Shown in pieces: positions 41,186 through 51,810 of a stretch of DNA of 64,000 nt. Both the position numbers and the translations under genes were made by a program. Each line of letters starts with the position of its first letter. Within the stretch, counting starts at the first letter, position 1. The notes beneath the pieces are model-generated. The model saw only the letters and a program-made list of their open reading frames with translations, had not been told where the DNA came from and made no database searches. Source of the stretch: Muricomes intestini. GTDB lineage: Bacteria; Bacillota; Clostridia; Lachnospirales; Lachnospiraceae. Location: positions 1 through 64,000 of the forward strand of contig NZ_SLZZ01000016.1 of assembly GCF_004346165.1 (NCBI RefSeq), written 5' to 3'.

Positions 41186-41614
41186 ATGACTTTAGCAACA
41201 AAAATCATTTTTATTGCAGCTTTAATTCTGAGTATTATCATTCCATTTGGCTACTACCTAATTGGAGAGAAGAACAAAAAACGCTATAAGAAAACCATCG
41301 GTGTAAACGCATTTTTCTTTTTTGGCGCATTCGCTGCCGCCTCCATTATGATGCTGGGCGGCGACGTGCAGGCAGCTGACACCTCTGCTGCCGCGTCTGC
41401 AGCAACAGGACTTGGCTATCTCGCAGCCGCTCTGGTTACCGGTTTATCCTGTATCGGCGGAGGTATTGCCGTGGCAAGTGCAGCCAGTGCAGCTTTAGGA
41501 GCCATCAGTGAAGACTCCAGCGTACTCGGTAAGTCACTGATTTTTGTAGGTCTTGCAGAAGGTGTCTGCCTCTATGGGCTGATCATCTCCTTCATGATCC
41601 TGGGTAAACTGTAA
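41186..41614 (+). CDS. ntpK: V-type ATP synthase subunit K (rotor ring)
   Basis: 142 residues. An N-terminal helix (about 5-27) and a second hydrophobic segment with GAFAAASIMML precede a single c-type hairpin: LAAALVTGLSCIGGGIAVASAASAALG and a second helix carrying the ion-binding glutamate in FVGLAEGVCLYGLIISFMIL. It is slightly shorter than four-helix NtpK. The first pair of helices lacks a clear ion-binding acid, so probably one site per subunit. Whether protons or sodium are used cannot be told by eye. Confidence 0.9.
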   Translation: MTLATKIIFIAALILSIIIPFGYYLIGEKNKKRYKKTIGVNAFFFFGAFAAASIMMLGGDVQAADTSAAASAATGLGYLAAALVTGLSCIGGGIAVASAASAALGAISEDSSVLGKSLIFVGLAEGVCLYGLIISFMILGKL

Positions 41615-41615
41615 T

Positions 41616-41924
41616 ATGAAAATGTATCTGATCAGTGATAATGTCGATACCTATACAGGAATGCGTCTTGCAGGAGTAGACGGGATTGTTGTGCACGAGC
41701 GTGAAGAGCTTTACGACACTCTCCAGAAAGTCCTGCAGGATAAGAGCATAGGCATTGTTCTCCTCACAGAAAAATTCGGAGTGGAATTTCCTGATATTAT
41801 CAATGAATTCCGGCTGGAGAGGAAGATGCCTCTTCTTATTGAAATTCCTGACAGGCATGGAACCGGGCGTAAAAAGGACTTTATCACATCTTATATTACA
41901 GAAGCCATAGGGTTGAAGCTGTAA
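41616..41924 (+). CDS. ntpG: V-type ATP synthase subunit F
   Basis: 102 residues, Rossmann-like subunit F of the central stalk. The start MKMYLISDNVDTYTGMRLAG and the C-terminal ISYITEAIG-type helix (TSYITEAIGLKL) match the family. The ATG is one base after the subunit K stop. Confidence 0.88.
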   Translation: MKMYLISDNVDTYTGMRLAGVDGIVVHEREELYDTLQKVLQDKSIGIVLLTEKFGVEFPDIINEFRLERKMPLLIEIPDRHGTGRKKDFITSYITEAIGLKL

Positions 41925-41952
41925 AGCAAAACATAAAAAGGAGGTGCCCATC

Positions 41953-42540
41953 TTGGATCTGGAAGAAAAAATTTCGCGCCTGCGGACTACCTCTATGAAA
42001 GAGGCAAGGGCAGAGGGAAATGCCATTATCGATAAATACCGGGAAGCATTGCAAAAAGTATTGGAAGACCATAAAGAAGAAGCGCTCCGCCAATCCGAAA
42101 CCCGGATTAAGGCTGAAACTATCAGCGCCAAGCTTCAGTTAAATCAGACCATGGCCCGTTCCCAGCTTGAGTTGAAAAGGATGCAGGGAAAGGTTCAGCA
42201 AGAGCTAAAGGACAAGATTTTTGAAGAAGCTGCCATTTTGGTACAGGATTTCATGAAGACAGATGACTATAAGGATTACCTTATAAAATGTATCCGCAAA
42301 GCAGTAGCCTTTGCGGGGGACGACATCGTAGTCATCTATATCAATCCCTCCGATGAAGAACTTCTCCCTGCTTTAGAGGCTGCTGCCGGTGCAGAGCTCA
42401 CAGTCAGCAAAGAAGATTTTACGGGCGGCATCCGCGCAGTCATCCGAAGCCGCAATGTTTTAATAGACGACTCATTTAAAACGGCTCTTCGGAATGAATA
42501 CGACAAATTCTTTTTCTCAGGAGGTGGCAGTATTGCTTAA
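41953..42540 (+). CDS. ntpE: V-type ATP synthase subunit E
   Basis: 195 residues from a TTG at 41953, eight bases after AGGAGG; an in-frame GTG at 41944 falls inside the ribosome binding site. Long N-terminal coiled coil (about 1-85), then the globular domain with EEAAILVQDFMKTDDYKDYL and the FTGGIRAVIRSRNVLIDDSF segment (about 155-175). It forms the outer stalk with the G-like subunit. Its last eight bases overlap subunit A. Confidence 0.9.
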   Translation: MDLEEKISRLRTTSMKEARAEGNAIIDKYREALQKVLEDHKEEALRQSETRIKAETISAKLQLNQTMARSQLELKRMQGKVQQELKDKIFEEAAILVQDFMKTDDYKDYLIKCIRKAVAFAGDDIVVIYINPSDEELLPALEAAAGAELTVSKEDFTGGIRAVIRSRNVLIDDSFKTALRNEYDKFFFSGGGSIA

Positions 42541-44299
42541 TACTGGAACAATATATGGAGTTAATGGTCCCATCATCTATCTGAAAGGCAACACTGGCTT
42601 TCAGATGTCAGAAATGGTATTTGTGGGGAATGAAAAGCTTGTGGGGGAAGTCATTGCCCTGGATAAGGATTTGACTACGGTACAGGTTTATGAAGAGACA
42701 ACAGGGCTTCACCCTGGTGAAGAGGTAATTGCATCAGGCAATCCGGTCTCTGTGACTCTTGCCCCCGGGATTTTGAATAATATTTTTGATGGCATCGAGC
42801 GGCCCCTGGAAAAAATTTCTGAAACAGGCGGCCCATTTATTACCCGCGGTGTCAGTGTAGATGCCTTGGACAAGAAAAAAAAGTGGAAAACTCATATCAC
42901 TGTAACAAAAGGAGCATATCTTCACCCCGGAGATATTATTGCAGAGGTTCCTGAAACTCACGCCATTGTGCATAAGTGTATGGTGCCTCCCAATCTGCAG
43001 GGCACTGTTGTGGATACTGCACCGGATGGAGACTACACAATTCAGGATACACTGATTACACTGGAACTTAATAATGGAGCAAAAAGAGAACTGACCATGA
43101 CTCAGCAGTGGCCCATCCGTATGGCGCGGCCAGTTCAGAACCGGTTTTCTGCATCCAAGCCACTTATTACGGGACAGCGCATCATTGATACCATGTTTCC
43201 TATTGCAAAAGGAGGTACAGCTGCAATTCCCGGCGGATTCGGCACCGGGAAAACTATGACCCAGCACCAGATAGCAAAGTGGTCCGACGCGGATATTATT
43301 GTTTATATTGGCTGCGGAGAACGTGGAAATGAGATGACTCAGGTTCTGGAAGAGTTCGGAAAACTGGTCGATCCCAGAACAGGCAACCCGCTGATGGACA
43401 GGACAATTCTTATTGCCAATACCTCCAATATGCCTGTAGCGGCCCGTGAGGCCAGCATCTATACGGGCCTGACGTTGGCTGAGTACTACCGGGATATGGG
43501 ATATGATGTAGCGATTATGGCGGATTCCACCTCCCGCTGGGCAGAGGCACTGCGGGAGTTGTCCGGGCGCTTGGAAGAGATGCCTGCAGAAGAAGGGTTT
43601 CCTGCATATCTTGCTTCACGGCTTTCCGCATTTTATGAAAGAGCCGGCATGATGCACAATCTAAATGACACAGACGGCTCTGTCACAATCATCGGTGCAG
43701 TTTCCCCTCAGGGGGGCGACTTTTCCGAACCTGTGACTCAAAATACAAAGCGTTTTGTGCGCTGCTTCTGGGGATTGGACAAGAGTCTGGCATATGCGAG
43801 ACATTTTCCGGCCATCCACTGGCTGACAAGCTACAGTGAGTATCTGGGAGATCTGGCCTCCTGGTACCACGATAACGTTTCTCCCAAATTTGTAGACTAC
43901 CGCAACCGCCTGATAGCGCTTTTGAATCAGGAGAGCAGTCTTTTGGAGATTGTGAAACTCATCGGAAGCGATGTGCTGCCTGATGACCAGAAACTAATAC
44001 TTGAAATTTCCCGTGTCATCCGTCTTGGGTTTTTACAGCAGAATGCTTTTCACAAAGATGACACTTGTGTTTCCATGGAAAAGCAATTTCTCATGATGGA
44101 CACAATTTTATATCTTTACAAACAATCCCGTTCACTGGTAACGATGGGGCATCCCATGTCCGTATTAAAATCAGAGGATATTTTTGACAGAGTTATCGCC
44201 ATCAAATATGATGTGCCAAATGACAAACCGGAAATGTTTGCTCAATATCAACGCGATATTGATGCCTTTTATCAGCGTGTGCTGGAAAAAAATGCTTAA
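42533..44299 (+). CDS. ntpA: V-type ATP synthase catalytic subunit A
   Basis: 588 residues from a TTG at 42533, eight bases after AGGAGG, the same spacing and codon as subunit E. Walker A is [12 protein letters not shown] (about 228-239); the family-specific bulge domain and catalytic [14 protein letters not shown] (about 257) follow, then [14 protein letters not shown]. It is the ATP-hydrolysing subunit of the A3B3 head. Confidence 0.96.
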   Translation: MLNTGTIYGVNGPIIYLKGNTGFQMSEMVFVGNEKLVGEVIALDKDLTTVQVYEETTGLHPGEEVIASGNPVSVTLAPGILNNIFDGIERPLEKISETGGPFITRGVSVDALDKKKKWKTHITVTKGAYLHPGDIIAEVPETHAIVHKCMVPPNLQGTVVDTAPDGDYTIQDTLITLELNNGAKRELTMTQQWPIRMARPVQNRFSASKPLITGQRIIDTMFPIAKGGTAAIPGGFGTGKTMTQHQIAKWSDADIIVYIGCGERGNEMTQVLEEFGKLVDPRTGNPLMDRTILIANTSNMPVAAREASIYTGLTLAEYYRDMGYDVAIMADSTSRWAEALRELSGRLEEMPAEEGFPAYLASRLSAFYERAGMMHNLNDTDGSVTIIGAVSPQGGDFSEPVTQNTKRFVRCFWGLDKSLAYARHFPAIHWLTSYSEYLGDLASWYHDNVSPKFVDYRNRLIALLNQESSLLEIVKLIGSDVLPDDQKLILEISRVIRLGFLQQNAFHKDDTCVSMEKQFLMMDTILYLYKQSRSLVTMGHPMSVLKSEDIFDRVIAIKYDVPNDKPEMFAQYQRDIDAFYQRVLEKNA

Positions 44300-44314
44300 G
44301 GAGGGAGAGAGCTC

Positions 44315-45682
44315 ATGGCAATAGAATATTTAGGACTCAGCAGTATTAACGGCCCTCTGGTAGCGCTGGAGGGTGTACAGGACGCCTTTTACGATGAACT
44401 TGTAGAATTCGTCGTGAATGATACAGAGCATAAAATCGGACGCATTATCGAAGTATATGAGGACAAGGCAGTGATACAGGTATTTGAAGGAACCGAAAGC
44501 ATGTCCTTAAAAAACACCCACACCCGCCTCACCGGGCATCCTATGGAAATTGCCCTTTCACCGGAAATGCTTGGACGTACCTTCGATGGCATCGGGCGCC
44601 CCATCGATGACCTGGGACAGATTACTTCTACTTTAAAAAGGGATGTAAACGGCCTGCCTTTGAATCCTGTTAAGCGGGAATATCCCAGAAACTATATCAA
44701 CACCGGCATTTCTGCCATTGACGGCCTGACAACCCTAATCAGGGGACAAAAGCTTCCGATTTTTTCCGGAAACGGACTTCCTCACGACCAGCTCGCTGCT
44801 CAAATTGTAAAGCAGGCTTCTCTCGGCGAGGATTCCGGGGAAGAGTTTGCCATCGTATTTGCCGCCATGGGTGTCAAGCATGATGTGGCAGACTTTTTCC
44901 GCCGCACTTTTGAAGAAAACGGAGTTGCCGACCATGTTGCCATGTTCCTGAATCTGGCAAACGACCCTGTGGTAGAGCGTCTCATAACACCAAAAGTGGC
45001 ACTTACCGTTGCAGAATACCTGGCTTTTGACCAGAACATGCATATTCTGGTCATCCTCACCGACATGACCTCCTTTGCCGAAGCCCTGCGTGAAGTCTCC
45101 TCCTCCAAAGGAGAAATCCCCAGCCGGAAAGGGTTCCCTGGATATCTCTACAGCGAACTTGCTTCCATATACGAACGTGCCGGCATTATAGAGGGAGCAA
45201 AAGGCTCTGTAACCCAGCTCCCCATACTGACCATGCCAAACGATGATATTACCCATCCAATCCCCGATTTGACCGGTTACATCACCGAAGGCCAGATTGT
45301 GCTGGAGCGGGAGCTTCACGGACAGTCCATCTACCCGCCGATCAACATCCTGCCCTCCCTCTCCCGCCTCATGAAAGACGGCATCGGAGAAGGCTACACC
45401 CGGGAAGACCATCAAGATCTGGCAAACCAGCTCTTCTCCGCCTACGCAAAGGTAGGAGATGCCAGAAATCTGGCATCCGTCATTGGGGAAGATGAACTCT
45501 CACCCATCGATAAAAAATACCTGGAATTCGGAAAGACATTTGAAGAAAAATACATCGGGCAGGGACAGCAGGAAAACCGCAGCATAGAAGAAACATTAAA
45601 CCTGGGATGGGAACTGTTAAGACTGCTGCCAAAAGAAGAACTGGATCGGGTAGACACAAAAATACTCGACAAATATTACTAA
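44315..45682 (+). CDS. ntpB: V-type ATP synthase subunit B
   Basis: 455 residues. Non-catalytic nucleotide-binding subunit: the Walker A region reads [18 protein letters not shown], without the P-loop Lys, as in all B subunits. [15 protein letters not shown] and [20 protein letters not shown] are family hallmarks. AAGGAGG precedes the ATG. The 143-base gap to subunit D contains a REP-like repeat. Confidence 0.96.
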   Translation: MAIEYLGLSSINGPLVALEGVQDAFYDELVEFVVNDTEHKIGRIIEVYEDKAVIQVFEGTESMSLKNTHTRLTGHPMEIALSPEMLGRTFDGIGRPIDDLGQITSTLKRDVNGLPLNPVKREYPRNYINTGISAIDGLTTLIRGQKLPIFSGNGLPHDQLAAQIVKQASLGEDSGEEFAIVFAAMGVKHDVADFFRRTFEENGVADHVAMFLNLANDPVVERLITPKVALTVAEYLAFDQNMHILVILTDMTSFAEALREVSSSKGEIPSRKGFPGYLYSELASIYERAGIIEGAKGSVTQLPILTMPNDDITHPIPDLTGYITEGQIVLERELHGQSIYPPINILPSLSRLMKDGIGEGYTREDHQDLANQLFSAYAKVGDARNLASVIGEDELSPIDKKYLEFGKTFEEKYIGQGQQENRSIEETLNLGWELLRLLPKEELDRVDTKILDKYY

Positions 45683-45725
45683 AAGGGGTCAGTCCCTTTT
45701 GCGGTCCGTTTTCAGAATATTCTTA
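45681..45725 (+). repeat. REP-like repeat family B, copy 1 (inside V-ATPase operon)
   Basis: AAAAGGGGTCAGTCCCTTTT then GCGGTCCGTTTTCAGAATAT. It directly follows the subunit B stop, between the B and D genes. The first half is a small palindrome (AAAGGG..CCCTTT). Confidence 0.8.
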
Positions 45726-45825
45726 AATTAATTAGAAGGGCTGAAATGTTCACGAATTAACCGTGGGTATTTCTATCCGGCGCGTAATCGATCTGGCCCT
45801 TCGGTACTGAGAAAGGAGGACACAT

Positions 45826-46452
45826 ATGGATCCACGTACTTTTCCAACCAAGGGCAACCTCATGCTTGCAAGGAATTCTCTGGCCCTTGCCCGGCAGGGC
45901 TACGATCTAATGGACAGAAAGCGAAATATCCTGATTCGTGAGCTGATGGATTTAATTAATGAAGCCCGTGATATTCAAGATGAAATAGACAGTACATTTA
46001 CCTACGCCTACCGCTGCCTGCAGCGTGCTAATATTGAGCATGGTATCAATATGGTTTCGCAGCTTGCTTACACCATACCCATTGAAAACTCCATCACAAT
46101 ACAAACCCGCAGCATCATGGGTACTGAGATTCCTCATGTGAAATATACCCCCAGAAACAACGTTCCCACCTACTCATTTCACACAACAAAGGAATCCATA
46201 GACATCGCTGTACAGGCATTCCGCAAGGTGAAGGACCTAACTGTCAAGCTTGCCATGGTGGAAAATGCTGCCTATCGCCTTGCCGCCAATATAAAGAAAA
46301 CCCAGAAGCGTGCAAATGCTCTGCAAAATATTACAATTCCAAAATATTCCCAACTTGTATATGATATTACAAATGCATTGGAAGAAAAAGAACGGGAAGA
46401 GTTCACACGTTTAAAGGTCATTAAACGCATGAAAGAGAAAAAAGGTGCCTGA
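45826..46452 (+). CDS. ntpD: V-type ATP synthase subunit D
   Basis: 208 residues, the central rotor shaft. Two long antiparallel helices: N-terminal PTKGNLMLARNSLALARQGYDLMDRKR (split, about 5-32) and C-terminal AYRLAANIKKTQKRANALQN (about 147-166). AAAGGAGG precedes the ATG. Last gene of the nine-gene operon, followed by a strong terminator. Confidence 0.94.
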   Translation: MDPRTFPTKGNLMLARNSLALARQGYDLMDRKRNILIRELMDLINEARDIQDEIDSTFTYAYRCLQRANIEHGINMVSQLAYTIPIENSITIQTRSIMGTEIPHVKYTPRNNVPTYSFHTTKESIDIAVQAFRKVKDLTVKLAMVENAAYRLAANIKKTQKRANALQNITIPKYSQLVYDITNALEEKEREEFTRLKVIKRMKEKKGA

Positions 46453-46453
46453 C

Positions 46454-46499
46454 AAAAAAGAGGAAAGATTCCTGCATGTTGCAAATCCTTCCTCTTTTT
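46454..46499. terminator. Strong terminator after the V-ATPase operon, probably bidirectional
   Basis: AAAGAGGAAAGATT (46457-46470) pairs with AATCCTTCCTCTTT (46484-46497), one mismatch, flanked by an A-run and a T-run. It also serves the convergent glgB. Confidence 0.85.
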
Positions 46500-46557
46500 A
46501 AAATATCTCATCTTTTAAACCATTTCCCCACAGGCTGGTCTGTCTGTCCTAAAGCTG

Positions 46558-48483
46558 TTAAAATTCAAATATCGCAGCTCCATATCCCGGCAACGGATAA
46601 GCAAAAGAGTAAACTCTGCCGTCACATTCCTTTTTTTCAGCCTTATAAACAACTGGCCTTTCTTCACCCGCTCCGCCATATTCCTTTTCATCGCTGTTGA
46701 GCACCAGCTTATACTGCTTTCTTCTTGGCACCCCCACCCTGTAATCGGAACGCTCAACAGGTGTGAAATTGCATACAAATAAAAGATTTTTCTTTCCTTC
46801 CTTAGAGTGTCTTACAAAACTGAAAATGCTTCTGAATGTATCATCCTTATTAATCCACTCAAATCCTGCCGGCTCATCGTCCAACTCATACAAAGCCTTG
46901 TTTCTCTTATATAAATGGAGTAAGTCCTTATAAAATTTTTGTATCTGCTGATGAGGCTCCTCCGCCAGCAAAAACCAGTCTAGCTCCCGTTCCTCGCTCC
47001 ATTCGCGAAGCTGCGCAAACTCCTGCCCCATAAATAGCAGTTTTTTCCCCGGATGCCCCATCATAAATGCATAGGCTACCTTTAAATTCGCAAACTTGTC
47101 AAATCCCTTCCCCGGCATTTTATTAATCATAGAGCGTTTCAAGTGTACCACTTCATCATGGGACAATACGAGTATGTAATCCTCGCTATATGCATATTCT
47201 ATAGAAAATGACATCTGATAATGTGCATTTTTCCGAAACAGGGGATCCAGCTTCATATATTCCGTAAAATCATGCATCCAGCCCATATTCCATTTCAGAC
47301 TGAATCCCAGGCCTCCATCCTCCGGCGCTCCTGTAACCTTTGGCCATGCGGTAGATTCCTCTGCAATCATCATAGTCCCGGGATTTCTGCCCAAAACCAC
47401 AGAATTCAGATGCTTAAAAAATGCAACCGCTTCCAGATTCTGATTTCCTCCCAATTTATTCGGTATCCACTGTCCTTCTTCTTTACCATAATCCAGGTAG
47501 AGCATAGAGGCCACAGCATCCACGCGCAGCCCGTCTGCATGATAATGTTCAATCCAGAACAGTGCGTTTGCTATTAGGAAATTCTGTACCTCCGGTTTCC
47601 CGTAGTCAAAAACTTTCGTCCCCCATTCCGGGTGCTCCCCTTTTCTTGGATCCGCGTACTCAAATACCGGGGTCCCGTCAAAAAGAGAAAGTCCATGTGC
47701 ATCCCGGGGAAAATGTGCCGGCACCCAGTCAAGTATGACTCCAACCCTGTTCCTGTGGAGATAATTAATCATGTAGGCAAAATCCTCCGGCGTCCCATAC
47801 CTGGATGTGGGAGCATAATATCCCGTCACCTGATACCCCCATGAGCCATCAAAAGGATGCTCCGCAATTCCCATCAGCTCCACATGTGTATACCCCATAT
47901 CTTTGACATACTTTACAATCTCTCTGGCGAATTGCCTGTATGTATAAAAGCCTTCATTCTCCCCGTCCGGATGCCTCATCCATGACCCCATATGAACTTC
48001 ATACACAGAAAGTGGACTTTTCTTATTATCCCACTCTCTTCTGCCTTTCATCCACGCTTCATCTGTCCAGACTAAATGTGAAATATCCGTAACCCGGGAT
48101 GCCGTTCCCGGACGCAGTTCTGCATAATTGGCAAATGGGTCTGCCTTAAATATGCGCTTTCCTTGGGCTGTCTCTATACAAAACTTGTATAAGTCGCCTG
48201 ATTTTACTCCCGGGATAAAGCAGGTGTAAATGCCAATCTCTCCCTGGCGCTCCATATAGTTTTTTTCAAAATTCCAGCCGTTGAAATCGCCGACAACGGC
48301 CACCCGTCTTGCATTCGGAGCCCAGACCGCAAAATATATTCCTTCTTTTCCTCCTACTGTTACTCTGTGGGCCCCAAGCTTTTTGTAAATCTCGTAATGA
48401 GTACCCTGCCCGAACAAATATTGATCCAGTTCCCCGATTTCATAAGGCTTTGTCTTCTTCCGTACGGTTTTACTCTTCCCCAT
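46558..48483 (-). CDS. glgB: 1,4-alpha-glucan branching enzyme
   Basis: 641 residues, GH13. N-terminal CBM48 domain (about 35-125, with FAVWAPNARRVAVVGDFNGW). Catalytic motifs: GVILDWVPAHF (about 245), DGLRVDAVASMLYLDYG with the Asp nucleophile (about 317), the acid/base Glu in MIAEESTAWP (about 368) and LVLSHDEVVH (about 437). It makes alpha-1,6 branches in glycogen. No other glg gene lies in the window. GAGG precedes the ATG. Confidence 0.95.
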   Translation of the reverse strand: MGKSKTVRKKTKPYEIGELDQYLFGQGTHYEIYKKLGAHRVTVGGKEGIYFAVWAPNARRVAVVGDFNGWNFEKNYMERQGEIGIYTCFIPGVKSGDLYKFCIETAQGKRIFKADPFANYAELRPGTASRVTDISHLVWTDEAWMKGRREWDNKKSPLSVYEVHMGSWMRHPDGENEGFYTYRQFAREIVKYVKDMGYTHVELMGIAEHPFDGSWGYQVTGYYAPTSRYGTPEDFAYMINYLHRNRVGVILDWVPAHFPRDAHGLSLFDGTPVFEYADPRKGEHPEWGTKVFDYGKPEVQNFLIANALFWIEHYHADGLRVDAVASMLYLDYGKEEGQWIPNKLGGNQNLEAVAFFKHLNSVVLGRNPGTMMIAEESTAWPKVTGAPEDGGLGFSLKWNMGWMHDFTEYMKLDPLFRKNAHYQMSFSIEYAYSEDYILVLSHDEVVHLKRSMINKMPGKGFDKFANLKVAYAFMMGHPGKKLLFMGQEFAQLREWSEERELDWFLLAEEPHQQIQKFYKDLLHLYKRNKALYELDDEPAGFEWINKDDTFRSIFSFVRHSKEGKKNLLFVCNFTPVERSDYRVGVPRRKQYKLVLNSDEKEYGGAGEERPVVYKAEKKECDGRVYSFAYPLPGYGAAIFEF

Positions 48484-48657
48484 AAGCCCACCTCACAGTT
48501 CGTATTTTATACCTATAATTATACTTGAAATAACCGGAAAAGGAAAGAGAAATCCCTCGAAGAGTATTTTTGCAATATGAAATGAAAGTTTTCCATTACA
48601 AACATACAGACAGGCCCGCGAAGAGTCTGTCTGCCGCTTTTTAATTTTTGTTTTAGC

Positions 48658-51600
48658 TTACGCGTTGAAATCTTTTTCTGTCAAAATAATTTTGTCAGAA
48701 TCATCTGTGTTTTTTCCAAATACCCGCTTTACCAGTTTTTTTGCAGATGCTTTCTGAGAGTGATCCATAGCACTGTCCATAACATCTTTTACCTCCGCAA
48801 CCGATACCGCATGGTCTTCCCTCTGCAGAGCGTCAATCCTGCTGTAGAGTGCCAAAATTCCCATCTCATCAATCCGGTAACCATTCTCCTGGGCATATGT
48901 CTGGCCAAATGTTACAAGCTCATCATTGATAAAAACAGGCACCTCCAGGCGGGCTGTAAACTTTTTGCGGAACTCCCTGTTAGAGGAGAGCAGTCTGTCC
49001 AGAGGTTTTCTCTGTTCCTCAAGTACAATCAACATTTCCCCGGTATCCTGTTCCATAGCCTTGTTCAGCCTTGCCACGGTTTTCTCATTCAATTTTCCGG
49101 CCTTCTCAATAATTAATGCCCCGCCATAAAGCTTTGCAAATATATCACTGATTTTTTTCTTATTCAGGGAATCTCCTGTTATAATTGCCACTTTGCCCTG
49201 GCGGATATTTCTCTGTTTCTGAATTGCTTTCACAACATCTACAGCCAAAACGGTCTTTCCATTCCCTTTATTACCTATAATCAGCAGGTTTCCTGTATTG
49301 GAAGTACCCCGACGGTTTGTACAATTGCGGTCCTGTTCAAGAACATCAACAAGCTGTTCACTCATCCCCCTTACAGGCACAAAATATGAAAACAACTTTT
49401 TCTGCTCATCCGTAAGCCCCGCTCTGGTTCCAATACCACTCTGGGTCTCCAGCTCGTAACGTCCATGTACGATGAATCCAGTGTTAGACATAGAAAGTGC
49501 ATTAGAAATATCGTCCAGAGGAAGTGGCGCCGTCTTTCCTGTGGCAATAAGTTTAGCTGTTTCCTTACGGCTCAGGGGGGTGGTTGCAGACATAATATCT
49601 ATACCATTATCATCCGGAATTTCCCTGTCATCCGGCTCATTAGCATGCTCTGGATTTGGACGAAATTCCTCTTCAAAGTTGGCCTCAATATTTTCCAAAT
49701 TGTCTCCGGCAGCTACCCGGTCACCATACTCATCATATTCCTCTTCCGGAGCCTTATAGTCTTCTTCGTAGGAATCATCCACCAGCTCATCGTAGTCTTC
49801 CTCGTAAGAATCCTCTTCCAATTCCCCGTAATCCTCCTCGTAAGAATCTTCTTCCGATTCATCGTAATCTTCCTCATAAGAATCCTCTTCCAATTCACCG
49901 TAGTCCTCCTCATAAGAATCCTCTTCCGGTTCATTGTAGTCTTCCTCGTGGAAATCCTCTTCCGGTTCATCGTAGTTTTCTTCGTAGGAATCCTCTTCCG
50001 GTTCATCGTAGTTTTCCTCGTAGGAATCCTCTTCCGATTCATCGTAATCTTTCTCGCAAGATCCCTTTTCGGGTTCCTCGCCGAATTCTTCATAAGGATC
50101 TTCTTCCAATTCGTCTATTTCTTCAGATTCATCTTCACTCAGTTCATCTTTAGATTCTTCTACTTCTTCCGGAAGGTCATCGACAACCACTATTGGTTCA
50201 TCTTCAATATCCTCTTTGACTGGTGCTGCTGTCTGCACCGGTTTTGATTTTTCGGGAAGCACACCCTCAATCTCGTCTATCATACGCTGTATATCCTCGG
50301 GCAGTATCGAATCCGAATCCTCGCCTTTTTCCTCATCTTCCATTCTAGCCTTTTCTGCCGGTTCCTCTTCGCTGTCCCAATCCAGCAAAATATCTTCAAT
50401 ACTAATCTGACCATCAATCTGTCCGTCGTCTTCCGGCTCCTCAGACTCCGCTTCAGTATTCTCTGGTTCTATGTCCTTCGGTTCTGGACTTTTGACCTTT
50501 GCAGCTTCAGGTTTCTTATCTTCTTCATCCTCTGCAAGTGGTTCTGCCTTCAATTCCTCCAGGTCTGCATCAAGCGGCTCATCCTTATCATTTTTCCCTG
50601 TAAGTTCATTTACAAGTTCAAGATCAATTACCGATTCAATCTCTTCAATTGCATCCTCCAGACCGGAAACATTTTCCTCATCTTCCAATGCATCTTTAGC
50701 CTCCGACCTTTCTTCATCCTTAGGCTTCAAAAGCTTCTGCAGGGCTTCCTCCAGCTTCATTGTACTGCCGATTCCTCTTTTAGTCAGCTTCTGCACGCTC
50801 TCGTCTTCACCAGCTAACTCAGATTCATCAATGTCCTCTTCGCCGGAATCTTCTTTATCCAAATCTTCGATTATCTCTCCATAAGGTTGCTCTTTATCGT
50901 TGTCTTCCTTGATTACCTCTTCAGCATCTTTCGCAGGATTCCCTTCAATTGTTTCCTCTTGCTCTTTGTCCCCCATTCCATCTTGATTCATATCCGCCAC
51001 ACTTGCCTGATACTGTGTTAGGTCAGGAATTTGCTCAGTTTCTGCTTCAACCTTCTCATAACGGTGATCATACCGCTCCTGCTGTGACGGAGTCAACGGC
51101 TTATACTGCATCTTTAACTCCATTGCTTTATAGACATATTTACCCTCGCTGAACCAAAGGATTAGGTCATCACATTCCTCCAGACACTCTACAGTCATCC
51201 CTGCTTCCTGGTACAGCTTTGCTAGTTCATATGCCCATTCCTCAATATATTCTGCCTTCTTAAACTCCTCAAGAGCTTCAATCTGCTGTTCAATCGGCGC
51301 CCTGCGCGCTCTGAGTATCTTATACTTTAAAATGTGTTGGTTCGGATCTTTCGGAGCTATCTGCATAAAATCATCGTAATAATCTATAGCCTCATCCACA
51401 TTACCTGTCTTAAGTGCAAGCATACACAGACGGTAAAGCACCTTTCTACTTCCCTCCGCACGATGATAAGCAATATTCAGAACCTCATAACTTTTTTGAT
51501 AATACCCACTTTTTTCATATATATCGCTGACATTCATCAACATTGTGACATTCCTAACCCTTTTCCAGTCGATGACATCTGCAATCTCTGCCGCTTTACT

Positions 51601-51666
51601 ATATGCACCGCTTTCCATAAGTTCAAGCATCTGTTCTGTCTTTAACTTATATTCGTACTTATCCAC
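48658..51666 (-). CDS. TPR / acidic-repeat / P-loop ATPase protein
   Basis: 1002 residues from a GTG at 51666 (GAGGTG six bases before). N-terminal TPR-like helices (about 1-215: AAEIADVIDWKRVR, SYEVLNIAYHRAEG). The middle (about 220-670) is extremely acidic and includes about nine 12-residue repeats of the type EEDSYEEDYDEP (DNA about 49745-50055). The C-terminal domain (about 735-995) is an AAA-type ATPase with Walker A GNKGNGKTVLA (about 800) and GEMLIVLEEQ as a Walker B-like strand. Not secreted. Function unknown; it may be a scaffold that loads an ATPase. Expansion of the repeat is likely. Confidence 0.75.
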   Translation of the reverse strand: MDKYEYKLKTEQMLELMESGAYSKAAEIADVIDWKRVRNVTMLMNVSDIYEKSGYYQKSYEVLNIAYHRAEGSRKVLYRLCMLALKTGNVDEAIDYYDDFMQIAPKDPNQHILKYKILRARRAPIEQQIEALEEFKKAEYIEEWAYELAKLYQEAGMTVECLEECDDLILWFSEGKYVYKAMELKMQYKPLTPSQQERYDHRYEKVEAETEQIPDLTQYQASVADMNQDGMGDKEQEETIEGNPAKDAEEVIKEDNDKEQPYGEIIEDLDKEDSGEEDIDESELAGEDESVQKLTKRGIGSTMKLEEALQKLLKPKDEERSEAKDALEDEENVSGLEDAIEEIESVIDLELVNELTGKNDKDEPLDADLEELKAEPLAEDEEDKKPEAAKVKSPEPKDIEPENTEAESEEPEDDGQIDGQISIEDILLDWDSEEEPAEKARMEDEEKGEDSDSILPEDIQRMIDEIEGVLPEKSKPVQTAAPVKEDIEDEPIVVVDDLPEEVEESKDELSEDESEEIDELEEDPYEEFGEEPEKGSCEKDYDESEEDSYEENYDEPEEDSYEENYDEPEEDFHEEDYNEPEEDSYEEDYGELEEDSYEEDYDESEEDSYEEDYGELEEDSYEEDYDELVDDSYEEDYKAPEEEYDEYGDRVAAGDNLENIEANFEEEFRPNPEHANEPDDREIPDDNGIDIMSATTPLSRKETAKLIATGKTAPLPLDDISNALSMSNTGFIVHGRYELETQSGIGTRAGLTDEQKKLFSYFVPVRGMSEQLVDVLEQDRNCTNRRGTSNTGNLLIIGNKGNGKTVLAVDVVKAIQKQRNIRQGKVAIITGDSLNKKKISDIFAKLYGGALIIEKAGKLNEKTVARLNKAMEQDTGEMLIVLEEQRKPLDRLLSSNREFRKKFTARLEVPVFINDELVTFGQTYAQENGYRIDEMGILALYSRIDALQREDHAVSVAEVKDVMDSAMDHSQKASAKKLVKRVFGKNTDDSDKIILTEKDFNA

Positions 51667-51810
51667 AGCACTCACCTCGTTAATATTATTTATACTCCTA
51701 ATGGTTTTCAGGATAGTTACCTATATTCTTTATCCGGCATACGCCCGTTTATACGCACCTGTGCAGATAATTCTGAACCTAGTTTACCATAAGCACCCCA
51801 TAATGTCAAA

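Noticed and set aside
49465-50247. 260-codon ORF on the plus strand rich in Phe, Ile, Leu and Val
   Set aside because: It is the antisense reading of the Glu/Asp/Tyr repeat in the large acidic protein; no ribosome binding site.
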